Positions 18,083 through 27,909 are shown, counted from the stretch's first letter. The stretch: 64,000 bases of DNA from DASPJQ01 sp035299065 (GCA_035299065.1 DATGXI010000034.1:1-64000), one strand, 5' to 3'. Made by a program: numbers and translations. The notes: generated from the sequence alone by a model not told the origin.

Positions 18083-19817
18083 GGACGGCAGTGCTATCGG
18101 TTATTAATGCCATTACATATTCTGTTGCATAGTACGCAAACTTGTGTTTTGCTTTAAAGGGATCTTTCGCGAACTTGAATTTTTTTGGGTTGTATCCATA
18201 ATAAGGTGATATCATTTTCAACAAATCATTTTGACCAAGTACTGAATCCCACTTTTTACCAACCAACGTGTCATTTAATGCACCTCCGGTTAACATACAT
18301 AGAATTCTTTTTCCCTCAGGCCAATTCAGGTCCCGGTTGCGTGGTAAACTGTGACCATGATCGGCAACCAGCAGAAACAACGTGTTTTTATACCAACTTG
18401 TTTTTTTTGCCCTGCTGAAGTATTGACGTAAACAGGCATCGGTATAGTAAGCTGCATTTTTAAACCTGTCAGGCATATCATTTCCCGGAAATTTTTTTTG
18501 TCCGGGAACTTCAAACGGTTCGTGAGTGCTCAGGGTTAAAACGCAGGATGCAAATGGTTCAGGCAGGGTATTTAAATGATCAATTTGCGCATCCAGTACC
18601 TTGTCGTCATGGGCTCCCCATTTACTGTTATAATCCTTCGACTGGTAATGACTCTTATCACTTATGAATTCGAAGCCTTGTTGCACAACAAAACTCCTGG
18701 TTTGGGCAAAATTCAAATCGCCCCCATAAAAAAAAGAGGTCTGGTATTTTTTGGAATTTAAAAATGCAATAAGCGAAGGTAGTTTACGTGTTTTTTCAGG
18801 ATATGCCATTATGGAATTATCAGGTTGCGCAGGGTACCCAGCCAAGATACTTACCAAACCCTGATCGGTTCGTGCTCCTGAACCATAACAATGTGTAAAC
18901 AAATAACTATCTTTTATCAATTCACTGGTAAAGGGGGTTGTGTTTTTTTCACCCCCCAATTCGGCAATTATATCTGCGGTCCAGCTTTCCAGCACTATAA
19001 TAACGAGGTTGGGCTTTTTTACATGGGTAAGTGCTGTGGTTTTAACAGGCCCCTCTTCCATTAAGGATTTTACATGTTTATTGCGTGCGGCCGAAGTGTA
19101 AAATTTAAACTTGTTGTTGCTGTTAAGAACGTAATATTCATATACGCTGTGTGTAAAATAATAAAATGGGTTTACCGCTGCATGATCGTTGCTTATATGC
19201 CGGGAGTAAAATGAATCGCTTTCATTTATGGGGATACCCTGTACACCGCCCCTTATGCCAATTAAAAGTAAAGGTAAGCTGGCAAGGTAAGCAAGGCCCC
19301 ACCGCAGGTTTTTTATGGCTTTTTTATGGCGTCCAACAAATTTTGCATGAAACCACAAAAAACACACCAGCATCAAAACAAAGCTCAACAAGCCCACTGC
19401 AATTTGTGCTGTGGTCATAAAACGGCTAACCTCAAGCGGATTGTTCAAATAAAGCAAAATTCGTTTGCTTACTACACTTTGCCAATTAACGTAATTGATG
19501 ACATTTACAAACGCAATAAATACTACCGTAACTATCAGGCAAATGTTTATGCTGTACAAAAACCGAAAAAACCACTGCTTTTGAATAAATACGTATAAGG
19601 CCCAAAGCAAAAAAACCGGTATGAGTAAATAACCAGCGGTTGCAACATCCAGCCTCAGTCCCGCAACAAAAATCACCAGCTTATGCCCAAATGATCCCTG
19701 AAAATAATGAAAGTTGTACATTACAAAAAACAGACGGAAAACACTGAACAAAATCATCCAAAATAAAAAGCACCTGAATAAAAAATGATCATAGATATTT
19801 TTCAAAAGGCTTCGCAT
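18078..19817 (-). CDS. LTA synthase-family phosphoglycerol transferase (sulfatase fold), C-terminus frameshifted
   Basis: 579 residues as read. About five membrane helices lie in the first 210 residues (for example FLFWMILFSVFRLFFVMYNF). The periplasmic alkaline-phosphatase-like domain has NLVIIVLESWTADII (near 270), the nucleophile region ARTDQGLVSILAGYP with the likely catalytic Thr, and the metal ligands VADHGH (near 495). Family knowledge: these enzymes transfer phosphoglycerol or phosphoethanolamine-type groups to envelope glycans. The frame stops 32 residues before the position expected from the neighbouring paralogue. It is probably still folded, since catalytic residues precede the break. 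Confidence 0.85.
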   Translation of the reverse strand: MRSLLKNIYDHFLFRCFLFWMILFSVFRLFFVMYNFHYFQGSFGHKLVIFVAGLRLDVATAGYLLIPVFLLWALYVFIQKQWFFRFLYSINICLIVTVVFIAFVNVINYVNWQSVVSKRILLYLNNPLEVSRFMTTAQIAVGLLSFVLMLVCFLWFHAKFVGRHKKAIKNLRWGLAYLASLPLLLIGIRGGVQGIPINESDSFYSRHISNDHAAVNPFYYFTHSVYEYYVLNSNNKFKFYTSAARNKHVKSLMEEGPVKTTALTHVKKPNLVIIVLESWTADIIAELGGEKNTTPFTSELIKDSYLFTHCYGSGARTDQGLVSILAGYPAQPDNSIMAYPEKTRKLPSLIAFLNSKKYQTSFFYGGDLNFAQTRSFVVQQGFEFISDKSHYQSKDYNSKWGAHDDKVLDAQIDHLNTLPEPFASCVLTLSTHEPFEVPGQKKFPGNDMPDRFKNAAYYTDACLRQYFSRAKKTSWYKNTLFLLVADHGHSLPRNRDLNWPEGKRILCMLTGGALNDTLVGKKWDSVLGQNDLLKMISPYYGYNPKKFKFAKDPFKAKHKFAYYATEYVMALITDSTAVL

Positions 19818-19895
19818 GCTTATTGGTGATGTGTTGTAAATGTATTTTTTGATTTATGTTTAACGTTCATCCCCTAAGCTATAATTTCCATTTAT

Positions 19896-21725
19896 TTATT
19901 GCCTTACAAAATCAGCATAAATTACCTGCAAATAGGCTTTTGCTTTTTTCATATCCTCCCTGCTTCCGGTTACAGCACCGGTATGAATTTCATACCCGGC
20001 AGCGCCCTGATTGGTAACTATACCCAAAATGTTTTCATTTGAAAAATAAGCAAATGGATAAGATGCTTTAAAGGGGTCTTTGGCAAACGGATATTTTTTT
20101 GGATCAACCTTGTAATAGGGTGCCAGCATTTTTACCAAATCGTGCTGGTTCATGACACTGTTCCATTGCTGGCCGCGCATTTCCTGCGTGAGCGCTCCAC
20201 CCGTTACAATGCAAGTAATGCGCTTTGATTCAGGGGCATTTAAATTCCGGTTCATGGGTAAATGATGTCCATGATCAGCCACCAGCACAAAAAGCGTATT
20301 CTTGTACCAGTCGGTTTTTTTTACGGTTGCAAAATAGTTTTTAAGGCATTGGTCGGTGTAGTACGCTGAATTTTTAAATTTTCCTGGTTCGGTTTCATGT
20401 TCGAATTTATGCTTAATCGGAACTTCGAATGGCTCGTGGGTGCTGAGCGTTAACACACACGAAATAAACGGCTGTTTTTGCCCTGAAAGATATTTTGCCT
20501 GTGAGTCCAGAACTTTTCCATCGTGAGCTCCCCATTTACTGTTAAAATCCTTTGCATCGTAATTGCTTTTATCACTTATGTACTCAAATCCCTGCTGAAT
20601 CACAAAACTTTTCATTTCAGCAAAGGTAATGTCGCCACCGTAAAAAAAGGATGACCCGTAATTTTGCTTTTTCAACTGGAAACAAAACGAAGGAAGGTTG
20701 GCAATTTTTGACGGATACGCAATTATTGAGTTGTCAGGCTGAGAGGGATATCCTGCCAATATACTTACCAGGCCCTGATCGGTTCGGTAGCCTGACCCAT
20801 AACACTGTGTAAACAATAAACTTTCCTGAATCAACTCACTGGTAAAGGGCGTAATACCTTTTTCGCCTCCCAATTCCTCAATTACATCAGCTGTCCAGCT
20901 TTCCAAAATGATAAATACAAGATTTGGATGTTTAATAGTTGTTAGCTGTATTGTGTCGCTGACCGATTCAACCATTATTTCATCAAAAAGTTTACCCGCT
21001 GCTTTTTCGGAGAAAAAAACATACTTATCACTGACATAAAAATATTCAGATACGCTGTGAACAAAATAGTATACAGGATTAACAGCTGCATGGCAATTGG
21101 GTTCATATGCCGAATAATAGGCAGCATTTTCGTTGATGGGTGTGGTTTGAAGCCCTCCTCTCATAAATAAAAACAAAGGGGCTATTGCTAAAAAATTCAA
21201 CCCCAACACACCGTATGTTTTTGCTGGTGCGTGTTCTTTTTTCACAAATTTTTTATGAAAAAAAATGGCCAGCCAGCACAAAGCAATAATGAGTATGGGC
21301 GACAGTATTAATTGTGCGGTACTCATGAAATGCGACACTTCAGAAATATTTTCAAAATACAACAACACCCGTTTGTTTATAGGCGTTTGCCAGTTGGCAT
21401 AATTGCCAATATTCATTAAACAAATAAAAACAACAGGTACTGTCAACACAATGGTAACATACCGTGCTACAACAAGTAAAAATTTTCGTTTAAAGCCAAT
21501 GTAAAACATCCATAGCAAAAAAGCGGGTGCAACCAAAAAAGCGGCCATGGCACTATCCAAACGCACTGCTGCAAAAAACAAAAGCATTTTATGCCCAAAA
21601 CCACCTTGCAGGAATTTATAATTCATGATCACGAATAACAAACGCATCACAAAAAAAAGGGCCATCCAGTACAGGAATGTTTTTACAAGAAAGTGGCGGT
21701 AGATATTGAGGATTTTTTGCTTCAA
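19896..21725 (-). CDS. LTA synthase-family phosphoglycerol transferase, intact paralogue
   Basis: About 609 residues from a TTG at 21725. The frame is open back to a TTG at 21845, overlapping rnhB by 20 bp, but the extra 40 residues have no counterpart in the paralogue, whose Met aligns at this position. About five N-terminal helices are followed by the sulfatase-like domain with NLVFIILESWTADVIEELGG, YRTDQGLVSILAGYP and VADHGHHLP. It has the intact C-terminus that the downstream copy lost. The two genes lie head-to-tail 78 bp apart, clearly a tandem duplication. No ATG is available near the start, so the exact start is unsure. Confidence 0.85.
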   Translation of the reverse strand: MKQKILNIYRHFLVKTFLYWMALFFVMRLLFVIMNYKFLQGGFGHKMLLFFAAVRLDSAMAAFLVAPAFLLWMFYIGFKRKFLLVVARYVTIVLTVPVVFICLMNIGNYANWQTPINKRVLLYFENISEVSHFMSTAQLILSPILIIALCWLAIFFHKKFVKKEHAPAKTYGVLGLNFLAIAPLFLFMRGGLQTTPINENAAYYSAYEPNCHAAVNPVYYFVHSVSEYFYVSDKYVFFSEKAAGKLFDEIMVESVSDTIQLTTIKHPNLVFIILESWTADVIEELGGEKGITPFTSELIQESLLFTQCYGSGYRTDQGLVSILAGYPSQPDNSIIAYPSKIANLPSFCFQLKKQNYGSSFFYGGDITFAEMKSFVIQQGFEYISDKSNYDAKDFNSKWGAHDGKVLDSQAKYLSGQKQPFISCVLTLSTHEPFEVPIKHKFEHETEPGKFKNSAYYTDQCLKNYFATVKKTDWYKNTLFVLVADHGHHLPMNRNLNAPESKRITCIVTGGALTQEMRGQQWNSVMNQHDLVKMLAPYYKVDPKKYPFAKDPFKASYPFAYFSNENILGIVTNQGAAGYEIHTGAVTGSREDMKKAKAYLQVIYADFVRQ

Positions 21726-21825
21726 GGTTTGTAAAGATAAGGATTTCCGCAAATTGTTAGCCACATAGCGCGACTTCGTCACGTTTAAAGAAACATCTAC
21801 AATTTCGATTTGGGAACGATTAGCC

Positions 21826-22455
21826 TCACAGGTCGCTTTCACCAAACAATTCCAACTGCTCGGCCGGCAACAAGGTAAAACTCATGCGGTGGTATTTACA
21901 GGCACCATGTTTAGCAATGGCATCGCGGTGTTCCTGTGTGGGATAACCTTTATTCTGTATCCAGTTATAGTGTGAAAATTCCTCGTGTAATTTTTTCATC
22001 CATTCATCGCGGTAGGTTTTTGCTAAAATAGAAGCAGCAGCAATGCTCATGTATTTTCCATCGCCTTTAATTACACAGGTATGTTTTATGTTTTTATATG
22101 GAATAAACCGGTTTCCATCAATCAAAATATGTTCAGGAACCTGGGTAAGCTGGTCAAGCGCCAGGTGCATGGAATAAAACGAGGCTTTTAAAATATTTAC
22201 TTCATCAATTTGCTCATTGGTATAATACCCCACTGCATATGTTATGGCTGCTTTTTCAATTTCAATGCGCAATTCGGCACGTTGATCATGTGTAAGTTTT
22301 TTGGAATCGTCTAAGTATTTATTGCGGTAATTTTTTGGAAGAATGACGGCAGCTGCCACAACAGGCCCTGCCAGGCAACCGCGGCCAGCTTCATCGCAAC
22401 CGGCTTCAACCAAATTTTTATCAAAGTATTTTTTTAGCACGTGCTGTTTTTTCAA
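21826..22455 (-). CDS. rnhB: Ribonuclease HII
   Basis: 209 residues. It cleaves RNA in RNA/DNA hybrids and at single ribonucleotides. The catalytic carboxylates are in AGCDEAGRGCLAGPVVAA (D and E near 20) and the Asp in HILIDGNRF (near 112); AAASILAKTYRDEWM (near 138-152) and YPTQEHRDAI are family hallmarks. It overlaps the upstream glycosyltransferase gene by 35 bp. Confidence 0.96.
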   Translation of the reverse strand: MKKQHVLKKYFDKNLVEAGCDEAGRGCLAGPVVAAAVILPKNYRNKYLDDSKKLTHDQRAELRIEIEKAAITYAVGYYTNEQIDEVNILKASFYSMHLALDQLTQVPEHILIDGNRFIPYKNIKHTCVIKGDGKYMSIAAASILAKTYRDEWMKKLHEEFSHYNWIQNKGYPTQEHRDAIAKHGACKYHRMSFTLLPAEQLELFGESDL

Positions 22456-23554
22456 TTACACTCCACACAATTTCTGCTGTTTTGTCCCAGCTAAAATCGG
22501 CAGCGCGTTTTTTCCCTTTTTCAATCAGGTCCCGTTCCAAAGCTGAATCTATGTAAAATTCATGCATTGTTTTTGCCATATCATCAACATCAAAGGCATT
22601 AAAATAAACAGCGGCATTGGCCGCAACTTCCGGAAAACAGGTTGCGTTTGAACAAATTACGGGACATTCGCACTGCATGGCCTCAATTAAAGGTATGCCA
22701 AATCCTTCAAAATAACTCGGGAAAACCAGCGCTTTAGCCCCTGAATAGGCTTTCACCAAATCTTCGCGGGTTAGGTGCCCGGCAAAAATTACATCGTTTT
22801 TAAATTTCATGCCCTCAAATGTTTTGTTCATTGAGGTTGTCCAGTTGTATTTGTTCCCCACCAAAACAAGGTTTACTTTTTTTTGGGTGTTTTGCCTGAA
22901 CTTATCAAAGGCGAGCAGCAAGCGCTCAATGTTTTTTCGGGCATGAATTGATCCTACTGACAAAAAGTAATCGTTTTCCAATGAAAACTTTTTTCTCAGG
23001 TCAATTATGTTGGCCGATTTTTTAAAACTTTCATCGGCACTGTTATACCCTACTGTTATTTTTTCGGGATCAATTTGGTATGTTTTTGCAATGTCATTTT
23101 TTGAAAATTCGGATACGGTTAAAATATGATCGGCTTTTTTTGCAAAAAGCGGAAAATATTTTTTGTAGTAGCGAATGATGTGCGGTTTTAAATCATTGGG
23201 ATAATGCTCAAAGTTCAAATCATGGATTACGGCAATTTGAGGTATGTTGGTTCGCAAACTCATGTACCCGTCAGGACTCACAAACAGCTGGGCCTTATGC
23301 TTTTTAAGTATTCTTGGCACAACCTTTTCAAACCACCAGTAAAAAAGCCAGGGGTGGCGGGCTTTGGGCCCGGCCTTTACGGCAGTTACATTTGGCCCGT
23401 ATACAAAGGCGTTGTCATAGTCCCTGTCAAATATAAAAATAAACTCATGTTCAGGGTGTTGGGCAACAATTCGCTTAAATACTTCGTGCGTATACCAGCC
23501 AAATCCTTCCATTTTACCGGTAATTAAAAAACGTGTATTTACAGCTATACGCAA
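22421..23554 (-). CDS. GT4-type glycosyltransferase (GT-B fold)
   Basis: About 377 residues from the TTG at 23554, giving the usual family start LRIAVNTRFLITGKMEG with a gap for the acceptor. A GTG at 23593 would add 13 atypical residues. Signatures: ILTVSEFSKNDIAKTY, SVGSIHARKNIERLLLAF, and EGFGIPLIEAMQCECPVICS, the E-x7-E donor-binding motif, in the C-terminal half. The context of O-antigen-type genes on the other side of the divergent promoter suggests surface polysaccharide assembly. Donor and acceptor are unknown. Confidence 0.88.
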   Translation of the reverse strand: MRIAVNTRFLITGKMEGFGWYTHEVFKRIVAQHPEHEFIFIFDRDYDNAFVYGPNVTAVKAGPKARHPWLFYWWFEKVVPRILKKHKAQLFVSPDGYMSLRTNIPQIAVIHDLNFEHYPNDLKPHIIRYYKKYFPLFAKKADHILTVSEFSKNDIAKTYQIDPEKITVGYNSADESFKKSANIIDLRKKFSLENDYFLSVGSIHARKNIERLLLAFDKFRQNTQKKVNLVLVGNKYNWTTSMNKTFEGMKFKNDVIFAGHLTREDLVKAYSGAKALVFPSYFEGFGIPLIEAMQCECPVICSNATCFPEVAANAAVYFNAFDVDDMAKTMHEFYIDSALERDLIEKGKKRAADFSWDKTAEIVWSVIEKTARAKKIL

Positions 23555-23602
23555 TTGAAAAAGAATTAGGGATGCAATATTATTAAAATGCACGAGTTTA
23601 AT

Positions 23603-23610
23603 TACATTTG
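23603..23610 (+). promoter_or_regulatory. -7 box TACATTTG for the polysaccharide operon
   Basis: Exact TAnnTTTG match, 22 bases before the ATG at 23633, in the short divergent spacer. Confidence 0.45.
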
Positions 23611-23632
23611 CCCACCTTTTTAAAATCTTTTA

Positions 23633-24625
23633 ATGGAAAATAAACCCTTAAATGCCGAACCATTATTGGTGCTGATATGGAAAAACCGTAAGCTCTTTAT
23701 TGTGGTTGGCCTTCTTGCCGCTATTGTTTCTTCTGTAGCCTCATTCATGATTCCAATTAAATACAAAGCAGCGTGTACCATGTTTCCCTCAAAAACACAT
23801 AGCTTGTCAATGGTTGAGCGTGGTATTCCCGCTCACGGTGTTGAGTTATTTGGTGAGGAAGAAGAGGGCGAACGCATGCTTGCCATTCTGAATTCAAGCG
23901 CACTCATGAATAGTATGATTGATAAGTATAAACTTTTCAAACACTACAACATTGATGTAAAAAGCGAAACCAAAAATGACCAGATGGCCGGGGCCATTCG
24001 TGAACACATTCAGTTTGAACGTACGCGTTACGGGTCAGTAAACATCATTGTTTGGGACCAAAATCCCGACACCGCAGCATTGATTGCCAATGATTTGGGA
24101 CGTAGCTTTGACAAGGTAATGAACAGCATGATTGCCGAAGGTCAAATGCAAAACTATTCGTCACTGGAACGCGAATACCAATCGCTTTTGCAACAGGTAA
24201 AAGAAGTACAGGATACCATGCGTTATTTTGAAAATTTAGGCGTGGTAAGCGATGAAGAGCCCTGGGCTGCGTTAATTCAGCGCGAAACCGAAGCGTTGAT
24301 GCGTGGCGGCAAAGCATTGCAGGACATACAACCTGTAATGGAAGCAAACCGCAAATACCGCAGTATTTACCGTTCATTTTTTACCAAAGAGCCATTCCTT
24401 CAAAAACGTGTTGAGGCATTAAAAAGTAATTTGGATCAATTGCAAAGCGATGCGCGTTCAACCATGGCACACAAATACATTGCCGATTATGCATCGCCTC
24501 CTGATAAAAAAGCATATCCGGTACGCTGGCTGGTAGTAGTTGTATCAACCGTTTCCACCATTTTCCTTTTACTAACATTGCTTGTAATCCTTCAAAAGAT
24601 TAAGCAATTGCAGGCACAGGTGTAG
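23633..24625 (+). CDS. Wzz-type polysaccharide chain-length/co-polymerase protein
   Basis: 330 residues with the hallmark of two membrane helices at the ends (about 20-41 and 300-322) and a long periplasmic coiled region between. The N-terminal helix and following MIPIKYKAACTMFPSKTHS segment match Wzz/GumC-like proteins. No C-terminal tyrosine kinase is fused. It lies directly before an O-antigen-ligase-like gene (38 bp gap), consistent with control of chain length of a surface glycan. Confidence 0.82.
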   Translation: MENKPLNAEPLLVLIWKNRKLFIVVGLLAAIVSSVASFMIPIKYKAACTMFPSKTHSLSMVERGIPAHGVELFGEEEEGERMLAILNSSALMNSMIDKYKLFKHYNIDVKSETKNDQMAGAIREHIQFERTRYGSVNIIVWDQNPDTAALIANDLGRSFDKVMNSMIAEGQMQNYSSLEREYQSLLQQVKEVQDTMRYFENLGVVSDEEPWAALIQRETEALMRGGKALQDIQPVMEANRKYRSIYRSFFTKEPFLQKRVEALKSNLDQLQSDARSTMAHKYIADYASPPDKKAYPVRWLVVVVSTVSTIFLLLTLLVILQKIKQLQAQV

Positions 24626-24663
24626 TGTTCCAGATTTTTGATTTCAAATTTCAGATTTAGCCT

Positions 24664-26091
24664 ATGACACTCCCCCTAAATAAACGCATATTGGGCATTT
24701 CACTTGCCTTTATACTGCTGTTATTTGTGGCCTTATTAAAAGAGTGGTACATTGTTGTGGGTGTTCCGTTGGTTATTTTTACCGTTTATGCTATTCTGTA
24801 CCAGCCAAAGTGGGCGCTTTTCATGGTGGCTTTTTTTGTTCCGCTGTCCATTAACACCGATAATCTTTTTGCCTCGCCCATGGCCCTTTTTGTGCCCACC
24901 GAGCCCATTCTTATTGCGCTCATGGTCATTTACTTTTTCGTGCACATGGTTCACAATGTTTTTGACAACCGTATTTTTTCTCATCCTATTTTTTTGGCAT
25001 ACTGCGTATACATGTGCTGGGTGTTCATTACCTCGCTGGTAAGCATGGACCCCGTGGTATCGCTTAAATATTTAATTGCGCATTGCTGGTTATTTTTTCC
25101 CGTATTTATTTTTTCGGCACAAACATTTAAGGACAAAGCCAGCATTCGTATTTTTTTCGGGCTTATGATAGCCAGTATGAGCATTGTTGCATTTTACACC
25201 CTGGTGCGCCACTCGGGTTATGCGTTTGAGGAAAAACCAGCGCACTGGGTGATGGAACCTTTTTTTAAGGACCATACCTCCTACGGTGCCATACTTGCAC
25301 TTATTTTTCCAATAATCATTGGCATGATTGTGTCGAAGGAAAAAGTTGATTTTGCGCATTCGCTTTTATATGGTGTAATTGTGCTTTTTTTATTTGCCCT
25401 GGTATTTAGTTACACACGTGCGGCCTGGTTAAGCCTTGTTGCCATACTGGGCATATGGGGCGTTATTTATTTCCGCATTCGTTTCAGTACACTGGTTATT
25501 CTTGCACTTGGTGCAGGTTTTTTATTTTTTGTTTCGTATGACAACATCATACGCGACCTCTCAAAAAATGAACAGGACTCATCGGGCGATTTTAGCGAAC
25601 ACATTACATCTGTTTCCAACATCAGTACCGATGCCTCCAACCTTGAACGGTTAAACCGGTGGGATTGTGCCATGACCATGTACCACAAAAAGCCGTGGAT
25701 GGGTTGGGGCCCTGGAACCTACCAGTTTTATTATGCCCCCTTTCAACGTGCCGAAAACCTAACCATCATATCAACCTTTAATGCTGACGGAGGTAATGCA
25801 CACAGTGAGTATTTAGGCCCGCTTGCCGAAACAGGTTTACCCGGTTTAATTTTATTTGCGTTCGTGGTTATTGTGGTTTTTTATTGCGCATTTCGCAATT
25901 ACCATTACATTGAAGACCGCAGGTTGCGTATGCTGTACATTTCGGCCATTCTTGGTTTGTGTACCTATTTTATTCACGGTTTCCTTAATAATTATTTGGA
26001 TACCGATAAGGCCGCTGTTCCTGTTTGGGGCATTGCAGGTTTGATTGCTTCGGTTGATTTGTTTCACCGGGGAAAGAAAAAAGTGGTGTAA
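24664..26091 (+). CDS. O-antigen ligase/polymerase-like membrane protein (Wzy_C family)
   Basis: 475 residues, about 11-12 hydrophobic helices. The large periplasmic loop in the second half contains LERLNRWDCAMTMY, GWGPGTYQFYYAPFQ and NAHSEYLGPLAETG, matching the conserved RW...GxGxG...HNxxL-like pattern of the family. It polymerises or ligates undecaprenyl-linked glycan in the periplasm; ligase and polymerase cannot be told apart by sequence. It is downstream of the wzz-type gene in the same run. Confidence 0.85.
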   Translation: MTLPLNKRILGISLAFILLLFVALLKEWYIVVGVPLVIFTVYAILYQPKWALFMVAFFVPLSINTDNLFASPMALFVPTEPILIALMVIYFFVHMVHNVFDNRIFSHPIFLAYCVYMCWVFITSLVSMDPVVSLKYLIAHCWLFFPVFIFSAQTFKDKASIRIFFGLMIASMSIVAFYTLVRHSGYAFEEKPAHWVMEPFFKDHTSYGAILALIFPIIIGMIVSKEKVDFAHSLLYGVIVLFLFALVFSYTRAAWLSLVAILGIWGVIYFRIRFSTLVILALGAGFLFFVSYDNIIRDLSKNEQDSSGDFSEHITSVSNISTDASNLERLNRWDCAMTMYHKKPWMGWGPGTYQFYYAPFQRAENLTIISTFNADGGNAHSEYLGPLAETGLPGLILFAFVVIVVFYCAFRNYHYIEDRRLRMLYISAILGLCTYFIHGFLNNYLDTDKAAVPVWGIAGLIASVDLFHRGKKKVV

Positions 26092-26146
26092 TCCTTTTAC
26101 CTACGCGCTAAGGTGCTATTTGTGCCCGGCTACCAGCTACAAAACT

Positions 26147-26192
26147 TAATTGATTAATTCATAATTGATAATTGATAATTATTTTACCTTTG
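26147..26192 (+). promoter_or_regulatory. purN promoter: TTG -33 element, 17-bp spacer, TACCTTTG -7 box
   Basis: TTG at 26165-26167, then 17 bases, then TACCTTTG at 26185-26192, then GAGG and the purN ATG. The upstream part is a short-word repeat (ATAATTGATAATTGATAATT) that may act as an AT-rich upstream element. Confidence 0.55.
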
Positions 26193-26196
26193 GAGG

Positions 26197-26769
26197 ATGA
26201 AACACGTAGCCATTTTCGCATCGGGTAAAGGTTCCAATGTTGAGAATTTACTGGCGCATTTCAACAATCATTCATCCATCAAAATCTCATTACTTGTTTC
26301 AAACAATGCCCAGGCTGGCGCCATTGACATAGCAAAAAAAAATAATGTTGATGTATTGGTGCTTGACAAAGACCAAACTGCTGATGGAAATTTCATTGTT
26401 GCGGCACTTGCATCAAAAAAAATAAATTATGTCATACTTGCCGGGTATTTAAAAATTATACCTGTTGAGCTCATACATGCTTACCCTGAAAAAATCATCA
26501 ACATACACCCTGCCCTGCTTCCAAAATTTGGCGGCAAAGGTATGTATGGTTCACATATTCATAAAGCCGTGGTGCAAAGTGGCGAAACTCAATCAGGTAT
26601 TACCATTCATTTTGTGAATGAAGAATATGACAAAGGCCGAATTATTGCGCAAAAAGCAGTTAAATTAGAGCCAGGCGACAGTTTTAACGAAGTAGAAAAT
26701 AAAGTACGTTCACTGGAAATGCAATGGTTCCCAAAAATTGTTGAAGAGGTGATTTCAGGCAGGAAATGA
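26197..26769 (+). CDS. purN: Phosphoribosylglycinamide formyltransferase
   Basis: 190 residues. It transfers the formyl group of 10-formyl-THF to GAR in purine synthesis. Substrate loop FASGKGSNVENLL at the start; catalytic Asn and His in INIHPALLPKF (near 105-115); the following HxxG-like GKGMYGSHIHKAV; and the Asp in NEEYDKGRIIAQ (near 145). It is an isolated purine gene between envelope genes, with its own promoter 4 bases upstream. Confidence 0.96.
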   Translation: MKHVAIFASGKGSNVENLLAHFNNHSSIKISLLVSNNAQAGAIDIAKKNNVDVLVLDKDQTADGNFIVAALASKKINYVILAGYLKIIPVELIHAYPEKIINIHPALLPKFGGKGMYGSHIHKAVVQSGETQSGITIHFVNEEYDKGRIIAQKAVKLEPGDSFNEVENKVRSLEMQWFPKIVEEVISGRK

Positions 26770-26836
26770 ATACTACATTAACTACAGGCCACCAATAACA
26801 CGGATTCAATAAATAATCAAGGCAAAAAAAGAATAA

Positions 26837-27427
26837 ATGAACTTTAATTTAACCGAAATAGGAAAAGCAACCATGATTTTGCTTGCCGTGATTGATATCA
26901 TTGGCTCAATTCCCATGGTTATTGAAATAAAAAACAAAGCGGGTGGTACTATTTTTCCCTTCAGGGCCACCATGGTTTCACTTGGCATCATGATTGGTGT
27001 GCTTTTTCTTGGCGAAGGAATTTTAAAAGTAATTGGCATTGGTTTCAATGAATTTGCCGTTGCCGGGTCATTTGTTTTATTTTTTATGTCGCTTGAAATG
27101 ATTCTTGGTATAAAACTGTTTCGCGATGAAGGGCTTTCAAAAACAGCCTACATTGTACCCCTTGCATTTCCACTTATTGCCGGTGCAGGAACAATGACCA
27201 CTATTTTATCTATACGTGCCGAGTTTGCAACCGAAAATATTATTGTAGCCATTGTACTTAATTCGCTTTTAATATACGCAGTGTTAAAATCGCTTGGCTA
27301 CCTTGAAAAATTACTGGGCGTAGGTGGCATTGCCGTTATGCGTAAAGTTTTTGGCATTGTATTATTGGCCATGGCCGTAAAATTGTTTTCGACCAATATA
27401 ACCGCATTATTTAACGTAGCACATTGA
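26837..27427 (+). CDS. MarC-family (UPF0056) inner-membrane protein
   Basis: 196 residues with six predicted helices. Family signatures: LAVIDIIGSIPMVIEI at the N-terminus, AFPLIAGAGTMTTIL in the middle and a C-terminal AVKLFSTNI-like end. No function is established for the family despite the MarC name. Its TGA overlaps the TTG start of rnhA (TTGA), so the two are translationally coupled. Confidence 0.88.
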   Translation: MNFNLTEIGKATMILLAVIDIIGSIPMVIEIKNKAGGTIFPFRATMVSLGIMIGVLFLGEGILKVIGIGFNEFAVAGSFVLFFMSLEMILGIKLFRDEGLSKTAYIVPLAFPLIAGAGTMTTILSIRAEFATENIIVAIVLNSLLIYAVLKSLGYLEKLLGVGGIAVMRKVFGIVLLAMAVKLFSTNITALFNVAH

Positions 27428-27909
27428 TTGAGTTGTATACAGACGGAGCAGCGCAAGGCAACCCGGGTCCGGGAGGTTACGGTCTCATATTGCGTTCAGG
27501 CAAACATTACAAGGAAATGAGCGAGGGTTTTGAACGCACTACCAATAACCGCATGGAATTGCTGGCCGTTATTGTTGGCCTTGAGCAAATCAAACAACCG
27601 GGTTCGGCCGTAATGGTTTATTCAGATTCAAAATACGTAGTTGACGCAACTGAGAAAGGGTGGATCAAAGGCTGGCAGGCGCGCGGATTTAAAAAAGTAA
27701 AAAACGTTGATTTGTGGAAACGTTTTATACAAATTGCTGCCAAACACAAAGTGAAATTTACATGGATAAGGGGTCATGCAGGTCATCCTGAAAATGAGCG
27801 ATGCGATCAATTGGCCGTTGCCGCAGCAAACATGGCTAAAAAATCAATTGATCATGGCTACCTCGAAAGCCTTGCCGCTGGTGAACAAAATTTTTTTGAG
27901 GGCGAATAA
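27424..27909 (+). CDS. rnhA: Ribonuclease HI
   Basis: 161 residues from a TTG start inside the marC stop. All four catalytic carboxylates are visible: D in LYTDGAAQGNPGPGG (7), E in NRMELLAVI (near 44), D in VYSDSKYVVDA (near 66) and D in NERCDQLA (near 129), with the catalytic His in RGHAGHPE. It removes RNA from RNA/DNA hybrids. Having both rnhA and rnhB in one window is unremarkable. Confidence 0.95.
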   Translation: MIELYTDGAAQGNPGPGGYGLILRSGKHYKEMSEGFERTTNNRMELLAVIVGLEQIKQPGSAVMVYSDSKYVVDATEKGWIKGWQARGFKKVKNVDLWKRFIQIAAKHKVKFTWIRGHAGHPENERCDQLAVAAANMAKKSIDHGYLESLAAGEQNFFEGE

